Part shown: positions 19,407 to 29,293 of the stretch, one piece after another
How positions within the stretch are numbered: the first letter of the stretch is position 1
Layout of the letters: the number at the start of each line of letters is the position of its first letter
Origin: Butyrivibrio sp. AE2015
GTDB taxonomy: Bacteria; Bacillota; Clostridia; Lachnospirales; Lachnospiraceae
Direction: 5' to 3'
DNA length: 64,000 bases
NCBI RefSeq assembly: GCF_000420825.1
Contig: NZ_ATVR01000015.1
Location: 20,948 to 84,947, forward strand
The notes under the pieces: model-generated
Told to the model about the DNA's origin: nothing
What the model saw: only the letters and a program-made list of their open reading frames with translations
Database searches by the model: none
Made by a program: the position numbers and the translations under genes

Positions 19407-21265
19407 TCACCATATTTTAAAGTCCACTTTGACCTTATTGGTCGTAGGAACCTTGAGGGAAGCATAGCATTTTCCTTAGTTCCTGTAACAAAGCTTACCA
19501 TGAGCGCCTGTTTTGCCCTGGTCATTGCGACATAAAGCATTCGGCGCTCTTCTTCTATCTGACTGTCTGTCGCTGCCCCTCTGCTTGGAATGATCCCTTC
19601 GTTAAGATCCGGGATCCAGACCATATCAAATTCAAGCCCCTTTGAGCCATGCATAGTAAGCAGTTTTACAAAGTTTCCGTTATTTCTTTTTATCACAGCC
19701 TTTTCATCAGCTTTTTCGCCTATTATCTTATCCATTTCATTCAAAAGACTCTTTGTATCTTCAAAATTTCTCGCAAGCTTTTCAAATTCATCAAGCTGCT
19801 CTTTTTCTTTTGGAAATGCCCTGTCTATCCCGATTTCTTTTCTTATATATCTGACCGATAAGGATGGCCTCATGTGTGAGATCATATTTATCTGTGAAAA
19901 GAGCTTATTTACCTCTTCAAGCATCCTTTTATTTGACTTATAGAATCTTTTAACTCCCATTTCATTTACTATCTCTGTAGGAACCGCTTCCCTTGAAATA
20001 TACCTTAAGGGTTTATTCATGATCTTGTAAAAGAACTCTCTTTTTTTCTCTACACTCGAAAACTTAAGATAATTTATTAAGACCACTACGCTTTCTGCCT
20101 CTAAAAAGCTCTTTGAGCACTCATCAAGATTAGTAGGGATTTTCTCTTCTTTTAGCATTGCTGCTATAGACATGCACTCAGAATTGGTTCTACAGATTAT
20201 AGAGATATTTGAAAGATTATCTTTTTGCCTGTGAAGAAAAGATTTTATGGAATTATACTGATTTTCTTTAGTTGTAAACTTTAGTGGAACAAGGCACCCT
20301 GTGCCATTTGAACCATCTGCCTTCAGATCTTTTAAAAGTCTTTCTTTATTTTCGCCAATAACCAGAAGTGCGCTATTTAAGATATCACTGCCGCATCTGT
20401 AATTGATGTTAAGATTATAGGTTTTAGGGTCATCATCTTTAAAAGAATCAGCAAATTCAAGCATGAACCTTGGCTCGGATCCCCTAAAGCCGTAAATTGA
20501 CTGGTCATCATCGCCAACAATAAAAAGATTTTTCTCTTTTCCTATCAGAAGTTCAATAACTTTATACTGCATGAGATTGATATCCTGATACTCATCTATA
20601 AGGATAAACCGAAACTTCTTTCTGCACAGATCAAGCAGCGTCTCATCATTGCACAGAAGCTCATAGCACAAAAGTATCATGTCATCAAAGTCTATTTTTT
20701 CAAATTCCATTAATGCCCTTTTATACTTCTCAAATATCTCATTAAAATACTTTGAAAAGGCAAAACAGCTGTTGCAGTCATCACTCTTTAAAGAGCTGTT
20801 CTTAATTCTTGATATTTCAGAGAGCACATTCTTACATATGTCAGTGTCTGAGTCCATTTCCTCTTTTAGAAGTGGATCTTTTTCTGCAATAGAAAAAAGA
20901 ATATTATAAATGATCTTTTGCTTAAAGCTTTCATTTGCAATTTCTAAGTGTTTGAAATTTAAGTGACCAGAATTTTTGATTATCTGATAAAAGATAGAAT
21001 GAAATGTTCCAAAAGTCACTTCCGGATAAGAACTATCCGTGTTCTTCATGAATCGCTGCTGCATCTCGAAAGCAGCCGCTTTGGTAAAAGTAATTACCAG
21101 AATACTGGATGGTACAACGCCTCTTACTTCAATGAGATAGCGTATCCTCGAAACTATAACAAAGGTCTTTCCGCTACCGGGCCCTGCAAGTACCATTGCA
21201 GGGCCTTTGTAATGACTGATAGCCATCATCTGAGCGGAATTACCTTGAAAATTATTATTTTTCAA
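19343..21265 (-). CDS. UvrD/PcrA-type superfamily 1 ATP-dependent DNA helicase
   Basis: A 640-residue SF1A helicase with all core motifs: Q-like [10 protein letters not shown], Walker [10 protein letters not shown], motif [11 protein letters not shown], motif [15 protein letters not shown], motif IV NINYRC, motif [17 protein letters not shown] and motif [12 protein letters not shown]. It is shorter than PcrA (~740), with reduced 1B/2B regions, so it is a UvrD-like protein of unclear task rather than PcrA itself. The start is TTG at 21265 (AAGGA about ten bases upstream); later ATGs would remove the Q motif. It overlaps the gltX stop by 11 bases. The last ~18 residues ([19 protein letters not shown]) are low complexity and lie antisense to the DUF1292 gene. 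Confidence 0.9.
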   Translation of the reverse strand: MKNNNFQGNSAQMMAISHYKGPAMVLAGPGSGKTFVIVSRIRYLIEVRGVVPSSILVITFTKAAAFEMQQRFMKNTDSSYPEVTFGTFHSIFYQIIKNSGHLNFKHLEIANESFKQKIIYNILFSIAEKDPLLKEEMDSDTDICKNVLSEISRIKNSSLKSDDCNSCFAFSKYFNEIFEKYKRALMEFEKIDFDDMILLCYELLCNDETLLDLCRKKFRFILIDEYQDINLMQYKVIELLIGKEKNLFIVGDDDQSIYGFRGSEPRFMLEFADSFKDDDPKTYNLNINYRCGSDILNSALLVIGENKERLLKDLKADGSNGTGCLVPLKFTTKENQYNSIKSFLHRQKDNLSNISIICRTNSECMSIAAMLKEEKIPTNLDECSKSFLEAESVVVLINYLKFSSVEKKREFFYKIMNKPLRYISREAVPTEIVNEMGVKRFYKSNKRMLEEVNKLFSQINMISHMRPSLSVRYIRKEIGIDRAFPKEKEQLDEFEKLARNFEDTKSLLNEMDKIIGEKADEKAVIKRNNGNFVKLLTMHGSKGLEFDMVWIPDLNEGIIPSRGAATDSQIEEERRMLYVAMTRAKQALMVSFVTGTKENAMLPSRFLRPIRSKWTLKYGDQPSSPSSGSSTSSSNSTSSR

Positions 21266-22718
21266 GTAATGCTATTCCTTCTTTAATTCTCTTAATTGAT
21301 TCTTCTTTGCCAATAACTTCCATGAGCTCTGTAGCTCCGCAAGGAGTCATCTCTTTTCCTGAAAGAGCGATTCTTACTGGCCAGAGAACATAGCCGTTCT
21401 TGTACTCATGAGACTTAACAAAATCTGAAAGACATGCATAAAGTGCATCATTTGTATAATCATCATGTGCTTCAAGAACAGGAAGAACTTCCTTAAGAAC
21501 CTTTAAGCTGCTCTCAGTATCAGTCTTCATCTTCTTGTGGCAATAAATTGCTGTGTCGTATTCAGGAACTTCGTTAAAGAAGTCAACCATTGGTGCAATA
21601 TCAGGCCAGATCTCAATTCTTGTCTTAACCATATTTGCGATTTTCTTAAGATCAAGGTTCTTTGTAATAGCTTTTTCAAGATAAGGCTTTGCAAGCTCAA
21701 AGAATCTGTCATCATCCATTCTCTTTAAGTACTCGCCGTTCATCCATTTAAGCTTTGTATAATCAAATACTGCAGGAGATTTATTTATTCTCTTGTAGTC
21801 AAACTTTTTAATGAGATCCTCAAGGCTCATGATCTCTTCATTATCCTCAGGAGACCAGCCAAGAAGTGCTACAAAGTTAACAACTGCCTCTGGTAAAAAG
21901 CCCTGCTCGATAAGGTCTTCGAAAGAAGAATGTCCTGATCTCTTTGAAAGCTTGTGATGCTCTTCATCTGTAATAAGTGGGCAGTGAATGTACTTTGGTA
22001 CTTCCCAGCCAAATGCATCATAAAGTCTGTTGTACTTAGGTGATGATGAAATGTACTCATTACCACGAACAACATGTGTGATTCCCATAAGATGGTCATC
22101 TACAACGTTAGCAAAGTTGTATGTTGGATATCCATCAGACTTAATGAGGATCATATCATCAAGTTCTTTATTCTCAACGGATACATCTCCGTAAAGTTCA
22201 TCATGGAAAGTAGTTGTTCCCTCTGTTGGGTTATTCTGTCTGATAACAAAAGGCTTCCCCTCAGCAAGGTTCTTTTCAACTTCTTCTTTTGATAAGTGAA
22301 GACAATGCTTGTCATAAACACTGATCTCTTTTGTCTCACCATCAACTTCAATTTTCTGAACGAGGCTCTTAAGTCTCTCTTCATCACAGAAGCAATAATA
22401 TGCCTCGCCCTTATCGATGAGCTCCTTGGCATACTGCATGTAAATGCCTGCCTTCTGTCTCTCGCTCTGAACATATGGTCCAACAGGTCCACCGATATCC
22501 GGACCTTCATCATGAATAAGACCAGTCTCCTTAAGTGTTCTGTAGATGATTTCTGTAGCGCCCTCTACAAAACGTTCCTGATCTGTATCCTCGATTCTTA
22601 ATATATAGTCACCACCTTCATGCTTAGAAATAAGATAAGCATAAAGAGCTGTTCTTAAATTTCCTACATGCATACGTCCTGTTGGGCTCGGTGCATATCT
22701 TGTACGAATCTTAACCAT
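21255..22718 (-). CDS. gltX: Glutamyl-tRNA synthetase
   Basis: A 487-residue class I aminoacyl-tRNA synthetase. The HIGH-type motif is HVGN in [18 protein letters not shown] (residues 9-26), and the KMSKS-type motif is KLSKRSGH (about residue 257); the tRNA-binding stretch [20 protein letters not shown] is clear. It charges tRNA-Glu, and possibly tRNA-Gln if the organism uses GatCAB, which cannot be judged here. AGGAG lies five bases before the ATG, and a promoter candidate is visible about 100 bases upstream. The helicase gene follows with an 11-base overlap and is probably co-transcribed. Confidence 0.96.
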   Translation of the reverse strand: MVKIRTRYAPSPTGRMHVGNLRTALYAYLISKHEGGDYILRIEDTDQERFVEGATEIIYRTLKETGLIHDEGPDIGGPVGPYVQSERQKAGIYMQYAKELIDKGEAYYCFCDEERLKSLVQKIEVDGETKEISVYDKHCLHLSKEEVEKNLAEGKPFVIRQNNPTEGTTTFHDELYGDVSVENKELDDMILIKSDGYPTYNFANVVDDHLMGITHVVRGNEYISSSPKYNRLYDAFGWEVPKYIHCPLITDEEHHKLSKRSGHSSFEDLIEQGFLPEAVVNFVALLGWSPEDNEEIMSLEDLIKKFDYKRINKSPAVFDYTKLKWMNGEYLKRMDDDRFFELAKPYLEKAITKNLDLKKIANMVKTRIEIWPDIAPMVDFFNEVPEYDTAIYCHKKMKTDTESSLKVLKEVLPVLEAHDDYTNDALYACLSDFVKSHEYKNGYVLWPVRIALSGKEMTPCGATELMEVIGKEESIKRIKEGIALLEK

Positions 22719-22817
22719 ATCTGCTCCTATCTTTTTTATTAGATGTGCTTAAAACGACTATCTTTAAGCGCCTCTATATAGTAATATCACGTTTTTTATA
22801 ACAAAACAACAAATGAC

Positions 22818-22845
22818 ATTCTATCATATCAAATATATTTTTCAA
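22818..22845 (-). promoter_or_regulatory. Candidate sigma-A promoter of gltX
   Basis: On the minus strand, -35 TTGAAA (22845-22840) and -10 TAGAAT (22823-22818) are 16 bases apart, 100 bases upstream of the gltX start. On the other strand a TATAAT at 22882-22887 could serve dut, but no good -35 accompanies it. Confidence 0.45.
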
Positions 22846-22927
22846 TACTTACTCTTCTACCCAAATCATCATAAGACGTTGTATAATGGTTCAATAAAAT
22901 CTATTAACTATAACGTTGGGAGAGAAA

Positions 22928-23365
22928 ATGGAAAAAGAAATCAAGATCAAATACTTAAATGACAAAATTGAAAAGCTTACATATATTGATGGAAAATCAG
23001 ACTGGATCGATTTAAGAAGTGCTGAAGATGTGGACCTTAAAAGAGGTGAATTCCATCTTATTCCCCTGGGCGTTGCCATGGAAATACCTGAAGGCTATGA
23101 AGCGCACATTGTACCAAGAAGTTCAACATATAAGAACTTTGGTATTATCCAGTCAAATCATATGGGAGTAGTTGACCACTCATACTGCGGTGACAATGAC
23201 CAGTGGTTCATGGCAGCAATTGCAATGCGTGATACTCATATCTCTTTTAACGACAGAATCTGCCAGTTCCGCATTATGGAAAACCAGCCAAAGATAATCT
23301 TTGACGAGTGTGAACACCTCGGAAACACAGACCGCGGCGGTTTCGGCACAACAGGAAAACAGTAA
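22928..23365 (+). CDS. dut: dUTP pyrophosphatase (trimeric dUTPase)
   Basis: A 145-residue all-beta dUTPase that cleaves dUTP to dUMP and pyrophosphate, keeping uracil out of DNA and feeding thymidylate synthesis. Conserved motifs: [10 protein letters not shown] (motif 2), [15 protein letters not shown] (motif 3, with the catalytic-water Asp), RICQFRI (motif 4) and [11 protein letters not shown] (motif 5, Phe over the uracil). Motif 1 is loose ([10 protein letters not shown]). I start at the ATG at 22928, with GGGAG five bases before it, and not at the upstream in-frame TTG. A strong terminator follows the stop, so it is a single-gene unit. Confidence 0.93.
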   Translation: MEKEIKIKYLNDKIEKLTYIDGKSDWIDLRSAEDVDLKRGEFHLIPLGVAMEIPEGYEAHIVPRSSTYKNFGIIQSNHMGVVDHSYCGDNDQWFMAAIAMRDTHISFNDRICQFRIMENQPKIIFDECEHLGNTDRGGFGTTGKQ

Positions 23366-23372
23366 CTAACAC

Positions 23373-23409
23373 AGTTCTATGAACGCTTGTTCATAGAACT
23401 TATTTTTTT
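23373..23409 (+). terminator. Rho-independent terminator of dut
   Basis: A perfect 12-bp stem AGTTCTATGAAC / GTTCATAGAACT with loop GCTT (23373-23400), followed by TATTTTTTT. It touches the stop codon of the convergent TetR gene; the minus-strand side lacks a T run, so it serves dut only. Confidence 0.9.
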
Positions 23410-23956
23410 AGTGCTGTTTCATCCTAAAAACCAATCCGTATATATCCAATAGCACCTTTGTTTCTTCTTCGGGTGATATTTTGCATCCATCTTCAACCCA
23501 ATCCAGTATAACCTTTGCTGAACCATATTGAATAAAACTTGCTAATGACTTTTTTTGAATCTCATTCATTGAATCCGGTAAACGTGACAATATCATTTCA
23601 TCAAACTGCGGTATTGCCTCTATAAAATTTTTTAATAAGTATTCATTACCTTGTCTTTTTAATAATTCAATAAATTCTCTTTCTTTTTTTAGTACATGTA
23701 AAACATTTGTAAGCGATGTAGTAAAGTCTGCCTTTTCACCCATTTCACGAATTATTTTATAAGAAGTTTCCTGTAAAAAATCATGTATTATTTCATTGTA
23801 CACATCGTGTTGACTTCCGTAATGATTATAAAAGGTTGTTCGATTTATAGCAGCCTTCTCGCAAAGTTCACATATTGATATCTTTGATAGTTTTTCTTCT
23901 TCCAACATGCCTAAGAAAGCTTTATGGATTTTTTCTTTAGTATTAGTTTTTCTCAC
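23408..23956 (-). CDS. TetR/AcrR family transcriptional regulator
   Basis: A 182-residue regulator. The N-terminal helix-turn-helix is ISICELCEKAAINRTTFYNHYGS (about residues 26-48), typical of the TetR family; the rest is the helical ligand domain, most like the TetR_C_7 group, whose ligands are not known. Start is GTG at 23956 with GAGG seven bases upstream. It is transcribed away from the TIM-barrel gene at 24048, and the 91 bases between them hold an inverted repeat that is the likely operator for both genes. The ligand could be related to the substrate of the divergent enzyme, which is inference. Confidence 0.88.
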   Translation of the reverse strand: MRKTNTKEKIHKAFLGMLEEEKLSKISICELCEKAAINRTTFYNHYGSQHDVYNEIIHDFLQETSYKIIREMGEKADFTTSLTNVLHVLKKEREFIELLKRQGNEYLLKNFIEAIPQFDEMILSRLPDSMNEIQKKSLASFIQYGSAKVILDWVEDGCKISPEEETKVLLDIYGLVFRMKQH

Positions 23957-23970
23957 AATAAGTCCTCATA

Positions 23971-24021
23971 AATCAACAAATCATAAATATTTGTCGGTTG
24001 TTATTTCATCATTTGTTGATT
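23971..24021. promoter_or_regulatory. Candidate TetR operator (inverted repeat)
   Basis: Perfect 11-base arms AATCAACAAAT (23971-23981) and ATTTGTTGATT (24011-24021), 29 bases apart, lie between the divergent TetR and TIM-barrel genes. The right arm falls between the -35 and -10 of the promoter below. Spacing is wide for a single TetR dimer site, so each arm may be part of its own site or bind dimers cooperatively. Confidence 0.6.
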
Positions 24022-24026
24022 ATATT
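23998..24026 (+). promoter_or_regulatory. Candidate promoter for the TIM-barrel gene
   Basis: TTGTTA (23998-24003) and TATATT (24021-24026) are 17 bases apart, 22 bases upstream of the ATG at 24048; the operator arm occupies the spacer. Confidence 0.5.
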
Positions 24027-24047
24027 ATACGAAAAAAGGAGGGACGA

Positions 24048-25070
24048 ATGAAGTCATTAAATAAAACCTTTAAAAGAATAATAACTACAATCCTTATCAT
24101 TCTTTTACTACTGATACTTATTATTTTGGGAATAAAGGCAAAAGAAATTTATAACACAAACAAAATTCTAAAAAAGCATATCGTAAATTCAGCTGAATCA
24201 GCCATTGAATCTAAATCATTATCTGTCACAACCGGTGTTCAGCAAATAATGATTGGCTCTTTATGTAACAATTATGATGATACGCTTCAAGTTCTTCTCA
24301 CCATGAAAGAGGCTGGATATAACGGAATAGAACTAAATGATTTTATGATACAAGATACTTCTCTCATGGTTAAGCTTATGTGTAAGTTCTCGGGTATGCC
24401 AATAGGTAATGGTGGTAAGTTAGACTGGAACTTACTCATTGAAGAAAGCGGATTAGAAGTAATCAGTCTCCATACTGATTTAAGTGCAATTGAAAAATCT
24501 CCTTCACAAGTGGCTCAAAAAGCCAAGAGCTTTGGTACAGACAAAGTAGTAATTACCGGAATGTATCGCTTTGACTATTCAGATATTAATGAAGTCGAAA
24601 ACCTTGCGAAGAGGCTTAATGCAGCCGGCAAGGCACTTTCCGAAGAAGGAATCCAGCTACTCTATCACAACCATAATTGCGAACTTCAAAAAGTAAGCGA
24701 AACCAAAACTGCATATGACATAATCATTGAACAAACTGACTCCAGATACGTTAATTTTGAATTTGATTCATACTGGATGGCTGATGGCGGTGCAAATGTA
24801 ACTGCTTTAATGGAAAAACTTGGTTCGAGAATGATATTATGGCACATTAATGATAGAGGATGTACAGCATCAGGTCCGTATATGACTCCAATCTTAAAGG
24901 AAAATGCTACCGAGCTTGGTAATGGTAATATGGACCTTGACACACTTGTTGAAATAGCTAAAGAAAATGGTGTTGAAGCTGTTATTGTTGAAACACACCA
25001 AAACTGGGTTGATAATGATCCAATACAAAGCTTTATTAATAGCTACAGCTATTTAGAGAATAATTTTTAA
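24048..25070 (+). CDS. Membrane-anchored xylose-isomerase-like TIM barrel protein
   Basis: A 340-residue protein with an N-terminal signal anchor (about residues 10-29, ITTILIILLLLILIILGI) followed by a sugar phosphate isomerase/epimerase (AP endonuclease 2 fold, PF01261) barrel. Strands and metal-site candidates are visible: YNGIELNDF, VISLHTDL, LLYHNHNCEL (His), VNFEFDSYW (Glu, Asp), LWHINDRG (His, Asp) and AVIVETHQNW (Glu). Most family members are cytoplasmic and act on inositol or keto-sugars, so membrane anchoring with an outside domain is unusual. Start is the ATG at 24048, behind AAGGAGGGACGA; the frame is open further upstream but there overlaps TetR. Substrate unknown. Regulated by the divergent TetR, as an inference from position. 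Confidence 0.8.
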   Translation: MKSLNKTFKRIITTILIILLLLILIILGIKAKEIYNTNKILKKHIVNSAESAIESKSLSVTTGVQQIMIGSLCNNYDDTLQVLLTMKEAGYNGIELNDFMIQDTSLMVKLMCKFSGMPIGNGGKLDWNLLIEESGLEVISLHTDLSAIEKSPSQVAQKAKSFGTDKVVITGMYRFDYSDINEVENLAKRLNAAGKALSEEGIQLLYHNHNCELQKVSETKTAYDIIIEQTDSRYVNFEFDSYWMADGGANVTALMEKLGSRMILWHINDRGCTASGPYMTPILKENATELGNGNMDLDTLVEIAKENGVEAVIVETHQNWVDNDPIQSFINSYSYLENNF

Positions 25071-25091
25071 TAATATCCAATATATACAAAT

Positions 25092-25131
25092 AAGGTACCC
25101 TGCTGTTTATATTTAAACTACGGGGTACCTT
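25092..25131. terminator. Terminator between the TIM-barrel gene and copA
   Basis: Arms AAGGTACCC (25092-25100) and GGGTACCTT (25123-25131) enclose a smaller stem GTTTA/TAAAC. T-rich DNA lies on both sides, so it can end transcripts from both convergent genes. Confidence 0.7.
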
Positions 25132-25205
25132 GTTATATGTTTTGGGAAATGCCCAGTATTATGACAAATTCCGCAACTTATATTTAAAAAACCTGTTCTA
25201 TACAA

Positions 25206-25415
25206 TTACGCAATAGATGTTACCTTATAGTCTTTATCCTCTACTGCTTTTTTAAGTACATCATTTGCTACTTCAGCAGTAAAAGTAACTTCTGCTGTTC
25301 CTTTCTCATGACTTACAACTGCGCTTTCTACTCCGCTAACTTCTTCAAGAGCCTTCTTTACTGTAGCCTCGCAGTGGCCACACATCATTCCTTCAATCTT
25401 AAGTGTCTTAGTCAT
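25206..25415 (-). CDS. Possible internally initiated CopZ-like copper chaperone
   Basis: Inside the copA frame, an ATG at 25415 is preceded by AAGGAAAG about seven bases upstream. Starting there gives a 69-residue protein, [19 protein letters not shown]..., that is a complete CopZ-type HMA domain with its CxxC. It could be made as a separate chaperone from the copA message, in addition to the fused form. That it was once a separate gene that lost its stop boundary, or is translated both ways, is inference; E. coli also makes a chaperone from copA, by frameshifting. Confidence 0.4.
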   Translation of the reverse strand: MTKTLKIEGMMCGHCEATVKKALEEVSGVESAVVSHEKGTAEVTFTAEVANDVLKKAVEDKDYKVTSIA

Positions 25416-27809
25416 TTTATCTTTCCTTTCTTCTATAACTATATTTTTAATTTTATGCCTAATAGCCTTATCTTTTGATGAATCATTTATATTGAAAAGA
25501 TTAAGTCTTAGAGCATTTGTAACTACAAAAAAGCTTGATAAACTCATGGCTGCAGCTCCGAACATAGGACTCAGTGACCAGCCAAACAGCTTAATATAAC
25601 AGCCTGCGGCTAGCGGGATTCCTATTACATTGTAAAAGAATGCCCAAAACAGGTTCTCGTGGATATTCTTAAGTGTCTGTCTTGAAAGTCGTATTGCTTT
25701 TGAAACATCAAGAAGGCTGCTCTTCATCAAAACGACATCTGCAGCATCGATTGCAACATCTGTTCCTGCCCCTATGGCAATACCTGTATCAGCACGCGTA
25801 AGAGCTGGAGCATCATTGATGCCATCACCGACCATGGCTGTAATTCCCTGCTTTGAAAGATCTCCTACCACCTTCGCTTTTTCTTCAGGAAGGACTTCCG
25901 CAACAATGTTGTCAACTCCGGCCTTTTTACCAATAGCAATGGAAGTTTTCTCATTGTCACCTGTAAGCATGACCACTTTAATTCCCATGTTCTTAAGCTG
26001 GGAGATTGCTTCTTCTGAATCATCCTTGATAGTGTCTGCAACAGCGATTATGCCCACAAGTTTATTGTCCTGTGAAAAATAAAGAGGTGTCTTTCCTTCG
26101 CCGGCAAGCCCATCAGCCTTTTCAAGTATTTCTCCCTGAATTCTTGCGTATTTTTCTATGAAATGTCTTTTGCCACCTCGAATCATGTGGCCATCTAAAT
26201 TAGCCTCAAGTCCGTTACCAAAAACCGCCTTGAAATCAGTTATTTCTTCATCAAGTTCAACACCAAGGTCATTTACATGCTTCATCACAGCCTTTGCCAA
26301 AGGATGCTCACTCTTAGACTCCAGGAGCCCCGCTATCTTGATGAGTTTGTCATCGAAGCTCTCATACTTACTGGGGGTATATCCGCTTTTATCAATTGAG
26401 TCTGCAGAAAACACATCGGTAACAATGGGCTCGCCCTTTGTTATGGTCCCTGTTTTATCAAGTGCAACAATCTGAGTCTTTCCAAGCATTTCAAGTGATG
26501 CTGCTGTCTTGAACATGATGCCGTTTTTGGCGCCAATACCATTACCAACCATTATGGCAACAGGAGTTGCAAGACCCAGGGCACATGGGCAGCTGATAAC
26601 CAAAACTGCAATTCCTCTGGCAAGTGCATTTCCAAAATCTGCTCCCAGTAAGAGCCATACAATAATTGTCAAAAGAGCTATTCCCATTACTACAGGAACA
26701 AATACTCCTGAAACTCTATCTGCCACCTTTGCGATAGGTGCCTTTGTAGATGCAGCATCGCTGACCATCTGAATTATCTGTGAAAGCGTTGTATCTCTTC
26801 CAACTCTTGTAGCTCTGCACTTGATAAACCCTGACTGATTTATGGTTGCTGCAGATACTTCCATTCCAACAGTTTTGTCAACAGGAATACTTTCGCCTGT
26901 AAGGGCTGCCTCATCTACTGAACTGTTTCCTTCAATGACTACACCGTCTACAGGAATGCTCTCTCCTGGTCTTACAACAAATACTGTTCCAATCTGAACA
27001 TTTTCAATCGATACTTCTTTTTCTTCACCTGAATCATCGATTATATTTGCTGTCTTTGGTGCAAGCTTCATAAGACTCTTTATGGCATCTGTTGTTCTGC
27101 CCTTGCTCATAGCTTCAAGCATCTTACCAACAGTGATAAGCGTAAGGATCATTGCAGCAGATTCAAAATAGAACTCATGCATGAAGTGCATTACTGCCTC
27201 AGTATCACCTTTTACCTGTGCATCTGTCATAAGGAAAAGAGCTACAAGGCTATAAACAAATGCAGCTGAGCTTCCAAGTGCAACCAGCGTATCCATATTG
27301 GCGCCGCCGTGGAAAAGCCCTTTAAAGCCGCTAATAAAAAACTTACGATTTATAAACATGATTATGATCGTAAGGATCATCTGTACCATGCCCATAGCAA
27401 CATGGTTTCCATCAAAAAATGAAGGCAGTGGCCAGCCAAACATCATGTGACCCATTGAAAAATACATCAAAACCACAAGAAATCCGATTGACGTAATAAG
27501 TCTTTTCTTAAGAACAGGAGTTTCCTTATCTCTAAGAGCCTCTTCTTCCATGGCAAAGTCATTTGATGTTACATTTTCTAAAGCCTCACCGCTTTGAGAA
27601 TTTATCTTTTTTGACATGGGTTGTGCGCCATAACCGGCATTTTCTACTGCTTTGATAATATCTGCTTCGCTTGCAGAACCCTCAACACCCATGGAATTGG
27701 TAAGCAGATTAACATTACAGCTCTTAACACCTTCTACACTGCTTACAGCCTTTTCAACTCTTGCCTGACAAGCTGCACAGCTCATGCCTGTAACAATGTA
27801 TTTATCCAT
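25206..27809 (-). CDS. copA: Copper-exporting P1B-type ATPase with an extra C-terminal CopZ-like domain
   Basis: An 867-residue copper ATPase. The N-terminal HMA domain has GMSCAAC; eight membrane helices include the transport motif [11 protein letters not shown]; the cytoplasmic part has GESIPV (actuator), [10 protein letters not shown] (phosphorylated Asp), SEHPLAKAV and [10 protein letters not shown]. After the last helix (ALRLNLFNI) a lysine-rich linker leads to a second HMA domain with GMMCGHC, of CopZ type. A C-terminal HMA domain on CopA is not the usual plan. Start is the ATG at 27809 with GAGGTG upstream; a GTG at 27821 would add four residues. It follows csoR by 8 bases in a copper-induced operon. 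Confidence 0.93.
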   Translation of the reverse strand: MDKYIVTGMSCAACQARVEKAVSSVEGVKSCNVNLLTNSMGVEGSASEADIIKAVENAGYGAQPMSKKINSQSGEALENVTSNDFAMEEEALRDKETPVLKKRLITSIGFLVVLMYFSMGHMMFGWPLPSFFDGNHVAMGMVQMILTIIIMFINRKFFISGFKGLFHGGANMDTLVALGSSAAFVYSLVALFLMTDAQVKGDTEAVMHFMHEFYFESAAMILTLITVGKMLEAMSKGRTTDAIKSLMKLAPKTANIIDDSGEEKEVSIENVQIGTVFVVRPGESIPVDGVVIEGNSSVDEAALTGESIPVDKTVGMEVSAATINQSGFIKCRATRVGRDTTLSQIIQMVSDAASTKAPIAKVADRVSGVFVPVVMGIALLTIIVWLLLGADFGNALARGIAVLVISCPCALGLATPVAIMVGNGIGAKNGIMFKTAASLEMLGKTQIVALDKTGTITKGEPIVTDVFSADSIDKSGYTPSKYESFDDKLIKIAGLLESKSEHPLAKAVMKHVNDLGVELDEEITDFKAVFGNGLEANLDGHMIRGGKRHFIEKYARIQGEILEKADGLAGEGKTPLYFSQDNKLVGIIAVADTIKDDSEEAISQLKNMGIKVVMLTGDNEKTSIAIGKKAGVDNIVAEVLPEEKAKVVGDLSKQGITAMVGDGINDAPALTRADTGIAIGAGTDVAIDAADVVLMKSSLLDVSKAIRLSRQTLKNIHENLFWAFFYNVIGIPLAAGCYIKLFGWSLSPMFGAAAMSLSSFFVVTNALRLNLFNINDSSKDKAIRHKIKNIVIEERKDKMTKTLKIEGMMCGHCEATVKKALEEVSGVESAVVSHEKGTAEVTFTAEVANDVLKKAVEDKDYKVTSIA

Positions 27810-27817
27810 ACTTTTTA

Positions 27818-28129
27818 TCACCTCATCATTTTCTGTAAAACATCCAGAAGTTCATCTACAGTCTCATCCTTGCCGGCCCTGATATCATCAGTAACGCAGG
27901 TTTTTATATGGTTAGATAAAAGAACTTTTGCAAAACTGTTAAGAGCCTTATTTGCAGCAGCAACCTGAGTAAGAATATCAGTACAGTAAGAATCATTTTC
28001 TACCATTCCTTCTATACCTCTTATCTGGCCTTCAATTCTTTTAAGCCTGTTGATAAGGTCCTTATATTCTTTTTCTTCCCTGACCTTTGTTTTTCCTGAT
28101 GTTTCAGAGCAACATTTTGGACAAGCCAT
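27818..28129 (-). CDS. csoR: Copper-sensing repressor CsoR
   Basis: A 103-residue helical repressor of the CsoR/RcnR family. The copper(I) ligands are present with the exact spacing of CsoR: Cys49, His74 and Cys78 (SYCTD and NHIKTC). The DNA-facing helix [19 protein letters not shown] is typical. An N-terminal tail adds three more cysteines (CPKCC), which might capture metal. Copper binding releases the operator and switches on copA. GGGAG precedes the ATG; the stop lies just before copA. The operator at 28184-28202 lies in its own promoter, so the operon is self-regulated. Confidence 0.94.
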   Translation of the reverse strand: MACPKCCSETSGKTKVREEKEYKDLINRLKRIEGQIRGIEGMVENDSYCTDILTQVAAANKALNSFAKVLLSNHIKTCVTDDIRAGKDETVDELLDVLQKMMR

Positions 28130-28179
28130 AGCAATCTCCCATTTACGATAATATTTTACAAAATCTATTTGTTGAAAAC

Positions 28180-28208
28180 ATAATATACCCCCGAGGGGTA
28201 TATTGCAA
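28180..28208 (-). promoter_or_regulatory. csoR-copA promoter with CsoR operator in the spacer
   Basis: The near-perfect palindrome TATACCCCCGAGGGGTATA (28184-28202) is the G/C-tract box bound by CsoR. On the minus strand -35 TTGCAA (28208-28203) and -10 TATTAT (28185-28180) are exactly 17 bases apart, with the box filling the spacer, so bound CsoR would block RNA polymerase. Confidence 0.88.
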
Positions 28209-28258
28209 GAATTTTTTTACAATATATTTTAAGATGATAAACAGCAAATAAAAGCAAA

Positions 28259-28293
28259 AAAGGATAGGCTTATTTTAAGCATGCCTATCCTTT
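28259..28293 (-). terminator. Terminator of the DUF975 gene
   Basis: Arms AAAGGATAGGC (28259-28269) and GCCTATCCTTT (28283-28293) with a nested stem; on the minus strand the hairpin is followed by TTTTTTGCTTTTATTTG. It isolates the DUF975 unit from csoR. Confidence 0.8.
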
Positions 28294-28324
28294 ATATGTC
28301 TTTATTCTATTAAGTTAAATTACA

Positions 28325-29008
28325 TTATCCTCTGATTCTTCTGTAAAGCTCAGCATCAGCATTCTGCTTATAAGGATTAAGATAGAAAATACCCACAAGT
28401 CCTATAGTACACACTGATAAAATATACCATCCAATATATGAAAGATCATATACAAAGCATGCCCACTTCTGTCCTTTCATCATAGCTCTTGATTTTTTCA
28501 GAGCATCAATAGCAGAAATTGTTGGATCCTCAGCAAGAATATATGGCACCATCCTGTATGAATACATAAGGATAAATCCCGGGATCAGGAAGCAGATACA
28601 TCCAAGTCCGATCACAATATCTCTGATAAAAAGACTTAAAACAGCATTGATGTAATTGTTTTTGAATGCATGCAACAATTCAGGGAAATCAGCATCAGTT
28701 TCCTGATTAACGAGGAAAAATCTGTTGCATCCAACTTCCAATGGATTGAAAACAAAAAGGTCAACCAGTTTCAAAATGATCAATATTGTACCAACAATGC
28801 CAAGAGCAACAAGAAGTATTACCATAAATGATGGGTCACTTGCAGCTTCTCCGGAGAAAGAATTTGAAATCTCCTCCTTATGGTTATTGGCTGTAGCTGA
28901 AGTTGATGTAAAAAATAGTGTATAAATAAATGCAACTATTACAGACTTCCAATAATTCCTCTTAAAACTAGCTTTACCATTTTCCTTAACTTCACTTCTG
29001 TTCCACAT
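28325..29008 (-). CDS. DUF975 family integral membrane protein
   Basis: A 227-residue membrane protein of the DUF975 family. It begins MWNRSEVKENGKASFKRNYWKSVIVAFIYTLFF, the family's N-terminal pattern, and has four to five membrane segments, with the conserved turn NPLEVGCNRFFLVNQE (about residues 90-106) and the later PGFILMYSYRMVPYILAEDP and SRAMMKGQKWACFVYDLSYIGW. Family function is unknown. The ATG at 29008 is chosen because GGAGGAG lies five bases upstream; the in-frame ATG at 29071 has no such site. It is a single-gene unit with its own terminator. Confidence 0.88.
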   Translation of the reverse strand: MWNRSEVKENGKASFKRNYWKSVIVAFIYTLFFTSTSATANNHKEEISNSFSGEAASDPSFMVILLVALGIVGTILIILKLVDLFVFNPLEVGCNRFFLVNQETDADFPELLHAFKNNYINAVLSLFIRDIVIGLGCICFLIPGFILMYSYRMVPYILAEDPTISAIDALKKSRAMMKGQKWACFVYDLSYIGWYILSVCTIGLVGIFYLNPYKQNADAELYRRIRG

Positions 29009-29240
29009 AATAACTCCTCCATAAAAAAATGTTGTTTGATAGTAATGATTATAAATTTCTTTAATATGCATAAAAAGATAAACAATTGCAAATTAAAGTG
29101 CTCTATTACTTTATTATACGAATATTTTGAAATTAAATTACACCAAATAATAAATTTTATACATTTTTTAGATTATTTAAATAGTTAAAAAGATATTAAA
29201 TTATACTTAAAATCAGTTTTTGCATCAAAAAACCTTTATA

Positions 29241-29272
29241 ATTGATTGTAAAGATATTTACATAATATCAAT
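29241..29272 (+). promoter_or_regulatory. Palindromic operator-like site before the 58-residue protein gene
   Basis: TGTAAAGATATTTACA (29247-29262) is a 6-4-6 palindrome; outside it ATTGAT (29241-29246) and ATCAAT (29267-29272) form a second pair of arms. A TTTATAAT -10-like element lies directly upstream. The remainder of the 285-base gap (29009-29293) is very AT-rich and shows no other signal I can support. Confidence 0.4.
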
Positions 29273-29293
29273 TATATTATTAAGGAGGTAATG

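Noticed and set aside
22916..22927. TTG at 22916 as start of dut
   Set aside because: The ATG at 22928 has a strong GGGAG site at the right distance and gives the usual length.
28130..28324. Riboswitch or T-box leader upstream of csoR or gltX
   Set aside because: Apart from the CsoR box, promoter elements and the DUF975 terminator no conserved leader structure was recognisable by eye.
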